Shown: positions 10,694 through 22,600 of the stretch, one piece after another
How positions within the stretch are numbered: the first letter of the stretch is position 1
Layout of the letters: each line of letters opens with the position of its first letter
NCBI RefSeq assembly: GCF_958979055.1
Contig: NC_084888.1
Span: 12,566,804 to 12,630,803 of the forward strand
DNA from: Alnus glutinosa
Taxonomy: Eukaryota; Streptophyta; Magnoliopsida; Fagales; Betulaceae
Direction: 5' to 3'
Length of the DNA: 64,000 nucleotides
Program-made: the position numbers and the translations under genes
The notes under the pieces: model-generated
The model's input: the letters and a program-made list of their open reading frames with translations, nothing else
Databases searched by the model: none
Told to the model about the DNA's origin: nothing

Positions 10694-13600
10694 ATGTATC
10701 GAATAGCTTCGAAATTAGCTTCAACGATCGCTTCCTCTTCTTCAAGAAGACTTGTAAGGAACTGTCATTGTTATTAGTCTCTGATTCACTGCAATTTTGC
10801 TTAACCCTCCGTTTGGTTGCTGAGAAAGTTTTGAGGAAAGAAAAGGAAAAGAAAGTATCCGAATTTGATGTTGTTCTATGTTAGTTCAGTTTCCAGGAAA
10901 TTTCCATTTTCCCTTGTAACAGTCATTAAGATTCGGGTTTTAATTAATTCATTTTCTTTTCTCTCACATTTCTCAGCAGCCAAACGCTTCCGAATTATGT
11001 TGACTCCGATCTGTTTGAATTTTTCTAAGCTTTATTTTGTGGTTCTGCAAGGGATTGTGTTTGATGGGTATGGATAATTTTCTTACTTGAATGTTTGTTG
11101 GTTAATGATTTGGATTGGAAAGGTGTGTAACAGAGTCATATGCAGTAGAAATTATGGGGCCAAAGATATCGGATTTGGGATTGGGGCCCGGGCAGCAATG
11201 CTGCAGGGCGTTTCCGAGGTAGCAGATGCTGTAAAAGTCACAATGGGGCCAAAGGTATTGGACCTGTGTTCGTTAATTTTTCCCTTTGTTTGTGGTTTCT
11301 AGAATTTGTTGGAGATTTATAAGAGTAAGCAAGAATAATGGCAAGAACTTGTTTTTCTTTGGTGACGTTTATATGTAGTGCTTGCGCAGAAAACAATGGT
11401 GGAAAGATTTTTTTTTTTTTTTTTTAATTCCTTTCTCGTCCTTTTCCTCCTTCATACTTTAAAAAAAGTTCAATGGAGTGTTGAGAGAAAAAAAGCTTTA
11501 TTATTTGAAAAGTTAGCCTTTTCTTTTGTAGGCTTAAGCTTGATCCTTTGAAATACTCATTTATGCATATGTGATTTATTGATATTACCTTGAAACCACA
11601 CAATAATGGTGAAAAAGAAAAGCTCAATGTACAACACCATCGTATAATTCAGTATAATTTCATTTTTTAGATGAAAGAGTAAACTAAAGCTATGCTAAAA
11701 TGATCAAACATATTCTTTTCAAGACGATGTTTAGAAAAGCTTACACAAGGTGCACCTTGATGTGCGGCTCAAGGCAAGCGCTTCTATTTTGCCTCGAGAT
11801 GCAAAAAGTAAAGAAGTTGTCCTTAGGCATAGGCCTCATACGTTAAGCCTATGCTTTTGACCTTCGTCAGCCTCTTTTTCTCAGTGAGAAATGATTCCTA
11901 GTTTTGATTCTTCTGTATTTTCTGCTACTAAATATGGATAAGCTGCATGTCAAACTCGGCTTTATTTTTTTTGATAGGTAATAAGTAGGTCTTATTAAAA
12001 GCGTAAGGCGCCCCTCAATACACCGGCAGTATACAAGAGAACGCACCTAGCTAGAAAGAGAAAAACGAACAAGAAATTCATCAAAGGTAAACGACAACGG
12101 TGACACAAAAGCCACCGTCCAAAGATACAAAGTATGAAAAAAAGAAGCTAAAATTTCCTCCAATGATCTCTCCAAGTCCTCAAAACACCTATCATTTCTT
12201 TCCTTCCAAACACACCAGAGAATGCATGTTGGCACCATCTTCCAGATAACAGCACTCCTTTGCCTCCCAGCCGTCCACCAACACTCAAACAAGTCAAGGA
12301 CTCTTAAAGGCATAACCCAAGACAGCCCAAAACGAGAAAAAATAGCACTCCACATAGCGTATGCAACATCGCAGTGAAGGAGAAGGTGATCCACTGATTC
12401 CCCGCTTCTCTTACACATGCAACATCTATCCACCACAATGATATGCCTCTTCCTGAGGTTATCCCCCGTTAGGATCTTGCCTAGAGCCGCAGACCAAGCG
12501 AAAAAAGCCGCCCGCGGAGGAGCCTGAGTCTGCCATACACTCTTCCACGGAAAGTGACTTCTCACATCGCAAGTCAGAGAGCTAAAGAAAGACCCTACCT
12601 TGAACAAACCTTTTTTGGAAGGGGTCCACCACAATTTGTCTTCACTGCCTCTATTAAGACTGACCGAGTGCAATACCTGGAAAAACGCAGCAAAGGTATC
12701 CACTTCCCAATCATGCGCTTCTCTAAAAAAGCACACTCTCCACTGATTGAAGCCCCCCACAGGCTCCACATTATCCGCAACTGAAGCATCCTTCGCACGA
12801 GCAATTCCAAATAACACAGGAAAAGCTTCCTTAAGAGTTGAGTTCCCACACCACAAATCATGCCAAAATTTTGTTCTAGCCCCACCTCCCACCTCAAATC
12901 TAGAGAATCCTACAAAATTCTCCCACCCTTTCCTGATGTTCTTCCATAACCCCACCCCAAAAGTACATGTAGGCTCTAGGGAGCACCAACCTCCCCATAG
13001 ACTTCCAAACTTGGAATCCACCGCTATTCTCCACCAAGCATCCCTCTCAATCCCATAACGCCACAGCCATTTGCCTAATAGAGCCTTGTTAAACACCACC
13101 AGATTTCTAATACCCAACCCGCCTTCTGAAACTGGAGTGCACACTTTAGACCATTTCACCAAATGATACTTGAACTCATCACCAATTCCTCCCCAAAGGA
13201 AGTCTCGTTGTAGCTTCTCAATACGAGCACCTACACTTGCCGGGATAGGAAAAAGAGACAAAAAATACGTGGGCAAGTTGGAAAGAGTACTCTTGATTAG
13301 GGTAACTCTACCTCCCTTGGAAAGGTATAACCTTTTCCAGCTGGCCAACCGACGTTCAACCTTCTCAATAACACCATCCCAGATATGAATAGATTTGTAG
13401 GAAGCCCCCAACGGAAGGCCTAGATACTTCACCGGTAGATTAGCAACCCCACACCCTAGAATATCGGCAAGACCTTCCACTTGAACTACGTCTCCCACAG
13501 GGATTAAAGCTGACTTGGCCAAATTAACCTTCAAGCCCGAAGCAGCTTCAAATAGAAGAAAGAGGCTTCTAAGATAACGCAACTGAGCATGGCGAGCATT

Positions 13601-16600
13601 GCAAAAAATCAAAGTATCATCTGCAAATAACAAGTGTGAGAATGAAACATTACCCACACTAAATCCTTCGAGTAAGCCCCCCCCTACCGCAGCTGAAATC
13701 ATTCGACTCAATGCCTCCATCACAAAAACAAATAACAAGGGTGAGAGAGGATCCCCTTGTCTCAATCCACGTGAACTGCTGAAAAATCCATTGGGAGAGC
13801 CATTAACCATCACTGAAAATCTCACAGAGGATATACAATGTTTTATCCAAGAGCACCATTTTTCTCCAAATCCACATCTCCTCAATACAAACAAGAGAAA
13901 ATCCCAATTGACATGATCATAAGCTTTTTCCAAATCCATTTTGCACATGACTCCAGGCTCTCCAGATCTTAATCTACTATCCAGACATTCATTAGCAATA
14001 AGTATTGGGTCCAAAATTTGTCTCCCCTTGACAAAGGCGCTTTGAGATTTAGAAATAACCTTTTCCAGAACCGTCTTAAGCCTATTTGCAAGAACTTTGG
14101 CAATGATTTTGTAAACACCACCCACAAGACTAATAGGTCGAAAGTCTTTTAAATCGTTAGCACCTGGAATCTTCGGAATAAGAGAAATGAACGAAGTATT
14201 GAGGCTCTTTTCGAAAGAACCCCCGATAAAAAACTCCTGAAACACATCCATAATGTCCCCCCTCAAAACATCCCAACACTCTTTGAAGAAGGCCATAGAA
14301 AAGCCATCAGGACCTGGCGCCTTATCTCCTTCCATTGCTGAAACTACATTCCTGACCTCCTCCTCCTCAAAAGCTCTCTCCATCCAACTGGCCTCAGACT
14401 CTAGAATAGAATCAAAGGATATACCCTCAACCGAAGGCCTCCACCTGCACTGCTCCGTAAACAGCTTCTTATAGAACTTGACGATGTGCACACCGATTTC
14501 TGACTGATCAGAGGATATAGAGTCCCCTATCACTAAGGAGTTCAGAGAATTGTACCTTCTATTGGAATTGGCTATAGAATGAAAGAATTTAGTGCACTTA
14601 TCCCCTTCCTTTAACCACAACATCCTAGATTTCTGCCTCCAACTCACCTCCTCCAAAAGAGCACACTTCTCTAGCTCCCTAACAGTCTCAGCCTTTCTCA
14701 AGATCTCTTCTTCCCCTAATGCCCTTCTTTCTTCAATAGCATCGAAAGCCTGAATACCTTCAGTCAGCTTCCTCTTGTTATGCTCTATGTTGCCAAACAC
14801 CTCATCGTTCCATTTCTTCAAATCCTGCTTCAAAGCCTTCAGCTTACACGCTAGAACAAAGCTAGACGAACCTTGGAACGAGTAAGAATCCCACCATTGT
14901 TTCACCAAACCCACGAACCCTTCTTCCTTTAGCCACATGTTTTCAAACTTAAAAGGCCTTCTCCCTCTAGAAACATCGCCGCAATCCAGAAGTATCGGAA
15001 AATGATCCGAAAAAAGGCGAGAAAGCCTCTTTTGCGAAACCAAAGGAAACCGGGCTTCCCAATCATGTGACACTAGGAAGCGGTCAATCCTTGACCACAT
15101 GGGAGGATCATGAGCAATCGACCAAGTAGAGGTGCCTCCAGCTAGGGGAAGATCTATAAGTCTATGGTCTGCAATAAAATCCGAAAACTCAGTCATAGCC
15201 GAGCAAAGACGAACATCACCAGATCTTTCACTCGGAAAGCGTGTAACATTGAAGTCTCCCCCTATACACCACGGCAGACTCCACCAACTACACAAACCAG
15301 CCAACTCATCCCAAAGACGTCTTCTATCGAACCCAGAATTCGGGCCATAAACCCCTGCAAAGGCCCATACAAAATTATCCGCAACGTTCTTGAATGAGAC
15401 TGCGAGAGTGAATTCCCCCACACACTTCTCGACCATCTCCACCACCCTTGTGTCCCACATAATAAGAATGCCCCCAGAGGCCCCACTGGAGTCTAAAGAA
15501 CACCAGTCAAAATGGTTGCATCTCCATAAGCTGCGCAAAACACTGCGAGAGAGACTTTTAAGCTTAGTTTCTTGAAAACAAATAACATCCGCCTTCCAAT
15601 CTCTGAGCAAGTTACTAATCCTAAGTCGTTTTCTCCTCTTGTTCAGCCCCCTCACATTCCAAGAAAGGATTCTTGGCTTCATAACACAACTTGGTCCCCC
15701 CTTACCTTCCTGTTCCTGCGTCTGGAAGAAGCGCCTCTAGCATCGTAATTGACTGCACTTTTCAGATTCTTGACCTCCCTCTTACCTTTCTCCCCAATAC
15801 TAGACCGCTCACCCATCGCTTCTGAACGTCGTTCCCCCTCCAGAAATGTTAAGAGTGCCAACAGTTGTAGCTTGTGACCTTCAAACGAAATTCCCACAAT
15901 GGGATAAATTTCATTTGCACACTGAATAACCCAATCAGAATACCCCGAAAAGCCCCCTGATGTTGGAGAATATGAATGAAGGGGAGGCAGTGTACCCAAA
16001 TCAGCAGCACCTCCCACCTCCTCCGCTACAGTCAACGCTCCTGCCCCCTCTCCAGCAATACTCAATTCCTTCCTACTTCCAGCTCCTTCAAGACCCCGAG
16101 TATCCTCCTGAACCTCAGCCAATTCAGAGCATCCGGAACAGACTGCAAGCTGCCTTGGCCGGTTCACATGAGGAGAGATCAGCGGACTCTTCAACCCGTT
16201 CTGCCAGGACACTGAAGAACCAACTCCAGCATCCGCAACGTCCAAGCCCAACGACCATGGCCCCGAAAATTTCACTCCTGTTGCCGGAAAACGCATCATC
16301 GGCGCCCTCTGAATCCTCTCAGCCCCGAAATCGGTCAAAGTGACCACCGGAAAATGCATCTCCGTCGCCCTCTGACTACTCTCAGCCCCGAAGTCGACCT
16401 GAGCTGCGACGTCCTCCGCCTCGACCACCGATTGGAGCAGCTTAGCACATACCGGTGTCGTTTGCTTCTGACCACCGGAGAGGAGAAGAGCTTCAGAGCG
16501 GTTCCCCTCAGGCCCGCTCACCGAGAAAGGGCTCCCTAACGGCCCGGACGGCCCGGACGGCCCAGATGACGTCGACGCTCCTAGGTCTACCGTCTTGCCT

Positions 16601-19600
16601 GTATCCGAGCCATCCAACCATAGGGCCGATCCACCACCGACTTGGCTCTCCGTAACAACGGCCTTTCCTTTGGTATCGGCCTTCTTCATCCACTTAGGCT
16701 TGGGCTTGGAGACGTCTTGACCGGCTTGTAAATTTCCTCCAGTAATGGGCTTGTGAGGCTTAGCCTGATCCCATCCCGTAAGCCCAATTTCAGCTGAGCC
16801 CAGCCTCTTCAAGCACTGGTCCACATCCTCTTTGAGCTTCAACAACGTCTCTTTCAGATTTGAGATTACGATACTTTCACCGAAATGTGGGATCGTGTCA
16901 GTATCCACCCTACCCTTGACAGTTTGCTTGTGCCAGTGTGCATCTTTTCCGTTGGACACCCTTCCTACCATTGGACATCCTTCCTGCGCAGAGACCGTTG
17001 GTCCATACCTGGTTGTAAAACTCTTCACCGTAGGGTAGGAATTCTTCATCATCTTCTCCCTTCTGACCGCCGGAACTGGAGCTGGAGCTAGCGAATGAAC
17101 CGATACTGGATTCCTCTTCAAGACCTCTGCAAAGGTCCTCTTTCCCCTCTCCGCCTGAACCACAGGCCGTGCCTTCCCCATAGTAGCTCCTTTTCTGAAA
17201 AACTCGTGCACCCAACGAAGGGCCGCGCCAAAGAGATCCCATCCTACACCTCTTCTTCCTTCTGGAACAAGAACCACCCCGCTTTTCCTTCGACCATCGT
17301 ATTCCTCAACCAACAGGAAACTTCCGTGTCGATTGAAACAACGTTGAGCAATGATCCTTGGAAAGCCAGGGCGACCTTGATCCCAGAAGACCCGGGAGTC
17401 TTCCACCTCCACCAGTTCCTCAAAGATGCGAACCAACCACGCAATCTCGTCTCTATCCAGCAGAATAGACCTCAACTTTCCTCTGCAAGTCTCGCGTAAT
17501 CTGGCCCCAGTCTCTCCTCCTACTACCACCAATTCAAAAAACTTGGATTCCACCTCCCAACTTCTGGTGCACGCCATGATAAAACACACCTAAAACTAAT
17601 CTCTCAGCAAGATCATATGAACAACATCTAAGCAAATCACCAACATCTAAGCAAATCACCAACTCGGCTTTATGAGAGGACAACTAAAAATTTCTATTTC
17701 AGACTATTTGGTAAATGTTCAAAGTCTTATTTTGAGCCTGGCAAGGGAGGACTGAGCCTAGAGTCACTGATGATGACAATAAAATGATTTTTATTTTCTT
17801 TTTGTGTTTCTGTAATTTGGTGCTTGATTTGTTTACCACTCTTTTAAAAAATTTGGTTCCTACCATGTAAATTGCCCAAGTTGTTTAAAATATTAGTGCT
17901 CTCTTTTTCCCTCTAACATGTCAATTCTCAACTTTCTTGCTATTTCTGCAGAGATTAATGGGTCTTTCATAATTCAATGTTACTTACTGCTTACTTATCA
18001 AAAAAAAAAAAATGTTACTTACTACTTATTTCTTATACTTCTTATTGAATTATCTATAATTATATTTCTAGATAAAAATTAAAATTTGTGAGGTTTATGC
18101 CTCAGTGCTTCAAGGCTTATGTCTCCCTTTTTAGACTAAAACACCTCACACAATGCATTTGCTTTTTCAAATTATGGCTCAAACTAAAAAAGTTCTGTTT
18201 AAGTTGAGTTTAAGCAAAAGAAGATAACCTTGATTGATTATGAGGCTTATCCACTCCATCAACCATTATGAGAAAAGCCTTATTGCCTTCATTTTTTATG
18301 ATTATTTTCTCATGTGGGATCCTAATGATATCTCATAATCTAGCATGTCTCAAAATACGTGCAAAATCTAATAGAAGTAGAGTAGCACAGAAATATCTAA
18401 ATGAAGTTGCTCTCATCATTGCTTTTCCCTCTTACTTATTGTTCTGGTTGTTTGATTCAGGGTCGCAATGTGATAATTGAGAAAACTCATGGAGACCCCC
18501 AAGTCACAAAGGATGGTGTCACTGTTGCCAAAAGTATCAGCTTCAAGGAAAAGGCCAAAAATGTTGGTGCAGATCTTGTAAAGCAGGTTGCAAGTGCTAC
18601 TAATACTGCTGCTGGAGATGGTAAATTCTTTTTTCTTTTTCTTTTTTCTCTTGTTTATGTGCCTGAAAAAATAAATGCCCTGCGGATATTAAGGTTTTAA
18701 ATTGAGTTTGGTTATTTTTTATTAGTAGGTTAGAAGTAATTTATGGCTCTTAAGACTGAAGCAACAAATTCCTGCTATTAGTCATAGACCTTGAAAGTAC
18801 TTCTTTGGTAGCCAAAATAAAAATGCTCCATCATGGTCAACTTCACTTAAAAGGCAACACTTGTTCTCAACTAATTAGGATTGCAGTTCATTTTGATCTG
18901 GATCTTTAAGTAATTTAATATATAGCTGCCTGATTTTATGTGTGTAAGTGATGTTGAATGGCTTCTCACACTCTTCGACATCAAAGCGTAATAAGGTATT
19001 TTCTTGTTCATTTCAATCTGTCTTTTCTGGATGCAGGTACTACTTGTGCTACTGTCTTAACTCAGGCAATACTCACGGAAGGTTGCAAGTCAATAGCTGC
19101 CGGTGTGAATGTGATGGATTTGCGGCGTGGTATCAATATGGCAGTTGATGCTGTTATATCTGATCTGAAAAGCAAAGCATCCATGTTAAGCACACCAGAA
19201 GAAATTAAACAGGTGATGGACTTCTTAGAGAAAGTAATTTGTTAATTACAGACTTACGGCCTACACATTTTCTTTCATTAGCATTGTTTCAATAGTTATT
19301 AGAAAAATGAACACAAGGGCACTGAGAACTTTCTGCATTTATGCCGTGGATGTCAACTTCTCTAATAAAGTGAAAAACCATTGGCGATTCTTCTATGCAT
19401 CATGGTCGTTTTTCTTGTTTTACGTTTTATATGTATTCTACTATGCTCTCTTGTTTTAATGTTTGTTTTGTCTATTTATTAATATGTTAGGTTGCAACTA
19501 TTTCTGCAAATGGTGAACATGAAATTGGAGATTTGATAGCAAGAGCAATGGAGAAAGTTGGAAAGGAAGGAGTCATTACTGTCGCTGTGAGCACCCTTTT

Positions 19601-22600
19601 TCTTTTGATGTTTGTGATGTGAATTTGATCAGTTCGATTTTCTTATATATAATTTCCAAGTTTTGCAGGATGGGAATACTTTGGATAATGAGCTTGAAGT
19701 GGTGGAAGGAATGAAGCTAGCCAGAGGTTACATATCTCCTTATTTTGTTACTGATCAGAAGACCCAGAAATGTGTAAGTTCAGATATGCACTGTTTCCAT
19801 TATATTTGTACTTTAAATTGTGGATTACTTGTTGCTTTTGTACTAGAATTAGGTTGCCAGTATACAGCATGTGCTGCTTTAGTTTATTTATTCTTGTACG
19901 TTTTCTTTTTTTCTTGAGAAGATGATTTGCAATCATTTCAAGTTGTCATGAATGTCCTTAAATTATTGAAGCCTCTCAATATGGACGCCTTACAAATTGT
20001 TGGTCGCAAAGTCATTTTGCATGTCCTAATTTGATGTGAAGCTTTTGCTGATCTTTACCATGTTGTCAGTTAGTATTTGGCGGCCCTTTGATCTCTGTGT
20101 CTGCCACCATTCAGCGGCACTCAATTGTTAATTTCTTGAAGTTTGGCATACTTTCTTTCTTGGAGTTTTCATCTTTCCTCTACATCTGATACTTATTTTT
20201 AGTTGCACCAGTTGCATATCTTATCGTGGAAGCCTTTTCTCTGTTGTAACAAAGTTGATTTATTTTTATGTGCAACATAAAAAGTTATTACTTGCATATT
20301 TGTAGGAGCTAGAGAACCCGTTGATCCTTATTTGTGACAAGAAAATTTCAGATGTGAATTCCCTTCTGAGAATATTGGAGCTATCAGTACAGGTAATTAA
20401 CCTTTCCGCAAGGGTTCTTTTCGTAGGCATTGGTGAATTATCAAGTGAACTCCTAGGAAAGTTTCTCATTCCTTCCTATTGCTGCTATTCACTTCTAAAC
20501 AGAAAAAAAGAGCACTTCTTGTTGTGGCTGAGGATGTTGATAGTGAAGCACTCTCTTTGCTTATACTCAACAAGCATCATGCTGCGGTTAAGGTGATTGA
20601 TTGGCTTTACTTTGCAGTTACTTTATATGGTGTAATGCATAATATGGTACAGGATGTAAACATTAATAACTTGCAATGATGGTGAAATCCTTAAATTGTA
20701 GATAGTACAGTATGTTTTCTAGGGAGGCCACATGATATTGATTGCAACATGTCATGCATCACATTGCCAATGAGCTTTAGCTCAACTGGTACTTCCTCCC
20801 TTCGTAGCAAGGTGGAGGGTGAGGTCATGCCCCACCAGATGTGTGTGTAACTTGTCACCCAAAAAAAAAATGTAATGCTGCACATTTGTAAGCTCTTTAT
20901 GCTTGTGCTTAATAGATAGATAAAGTACTCATAGGTCCTTTGACTAGAAGCAAAATCAAAACTGAAACGTCTGATATAGTTGTTGGAGAATGTGGTAGAT
21001 AAATGATTAGATATTTGTATATGTGGTGAAAGGTGTCATCTCTGATCTCTGTAGAAATCCTTAAGGTACTTTACTTAATCATTTACATTGAAGAAAAAGC
21101 AAAAAAAGAGAACCCTATATATTGAGACACGCCAACAAATGTTATACTTGGCTTCTGAAGAAGTACAAAATTTATTAAATATAAATTTAACTTCCAATAA
21201 TTCTAGAGGACTCGAGATCTTGCCATGTGGAGATTGTTATTATGACTCAAGCTCTATAATAGTTTCAAGTCTATCTTCAAAAATTACACGACTCTTAAAA
21301 ACAATGTAAGACTTCTATTAAGTGATACTTCTTTAAAAACCTTATGAATAGGTATTAACTAGTGACTCATAGTTTGATGAGTGTCTACACATCTTTACTT
21401 GTATATTCCTACAAATCATCTGATATTTGATTAAATTTGGGATATGTAATTAATTATTTTATTTATTAAAGACCTCGGTTATCTACTGTGTTTGGTGTCT
21501 GTTTCTTTGGTTTATTTTGGGGTTCATAATGTCTGGTATTCCTTTAAATATAATTTTTTGTTCTTTATCAGCTTTTGACATTGATCCTGGTTCTTGTAAA
21601 ACTTTCATTATTTCACTAGTGTAAATGCATGTGTTTAGGTTTGTGCCATTAAAGCTCCTGGTTTTGGGGAAAATAGAAGAGCAAATTTAGACGATCTTGC
21701 CATTCGTACTGGGGGAGAGGTGATGCAATCTTTCACTCCGACTTTGTACATAATATATGCTTATACTAGGTAGTTATTTTTTTTTCTAATTTTTTTTACT
21801 GAGACACATATACTTCACAGATTATCACTGAAGACCGTGGTTTAACCCTGGACAAAGTCCAATTTGAAATGCTTGGAACTGCAAAAAAGGTTTGTGTTTT
21901 TGTGCAGGGTGTGCTACTGTGCCATATTTTAATTTCTTTGTGAGACAATTGACCTTGCCCGTCCCAAATAACAGGTGACTGTTTCTCTTGATGACACAAT
22001 AGTTCTACATGGGGGTGGAGATAAGAAGCTGATCGAAGAAAGATGTGAGCAGGTATGTGAGTGGCTTCTCTGCTGTATTTCCTGTCATTTTTTTCTTCAA
22101 TTGTTTTTTCAAACTTTCCTTATGTCTACTAATCACGAATTATGCCATTGTAAGTAGTTATCAAATTTTTACACGTTAGATATGCACTAGGGGCGCCTTA
22201 CGCTTTCAATAAAACTTTATTTACTTGTCAAAAAAAAAGATATGCACTTAGTCTATACCTCCACTCATGGGTGAGAAAACTCTTTCAAAATTCTGATGAC
22301 CTCCTGTAATGGTATATGTTCAACATTGTTTTTAATGTTTGGTTCAATTACATTATATGTAACTAAATGTCATGTCCATGTGGCTTTTTAGTTTTTGTTC
22401 TTGTTTTTGTTTTGTTTTGTTTTGTTCTTGTTTTTTTTTTTTTTTAAATACCGAAATTCAACTCTATTCATATTGCCTCAATTTTAGTTACTTGGGGTGG
22501 TAGCATCTGCTTTTAAAGTTGCAATTAGGGCTAAGACAATCTGATCATCCCTCTTTCCACCCTCTTTTTTCTCAGTCTCATCCAGGTGTGACTACTTTTT

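Larger units (their letters stand above)
11953..17673 (-). mobile_element. Full-length LINE (L1-type) inside HSP60 intron 2, antisense
   Basis: The element occupies 11966-17660 on the minus strand. It is flanked by the 13-mer aactcggctttat at 11953-11965 and 17661-17673, a target-site duplication. Its 5' end carries two 19-bp direct repeats (aacatctaagcaaatcacc on the + strand, 17622-17660). A short 5' leader precedes two overlapping ORFs, then a 3' UTR of about 80 bp ending ..TTACTTATTACCTATC-A(n). The paralogous copy of this intron at 29363-29372 lacks the element. Both ORFs are uninterrupted, so insertion is recent on the scale of this region. Confidence 0.93.

Noticed and set aside
12554..17499. 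Several + strand frames of 60-134 codons
   Set aside because: They are antisense shadows of the LINE ORFs.
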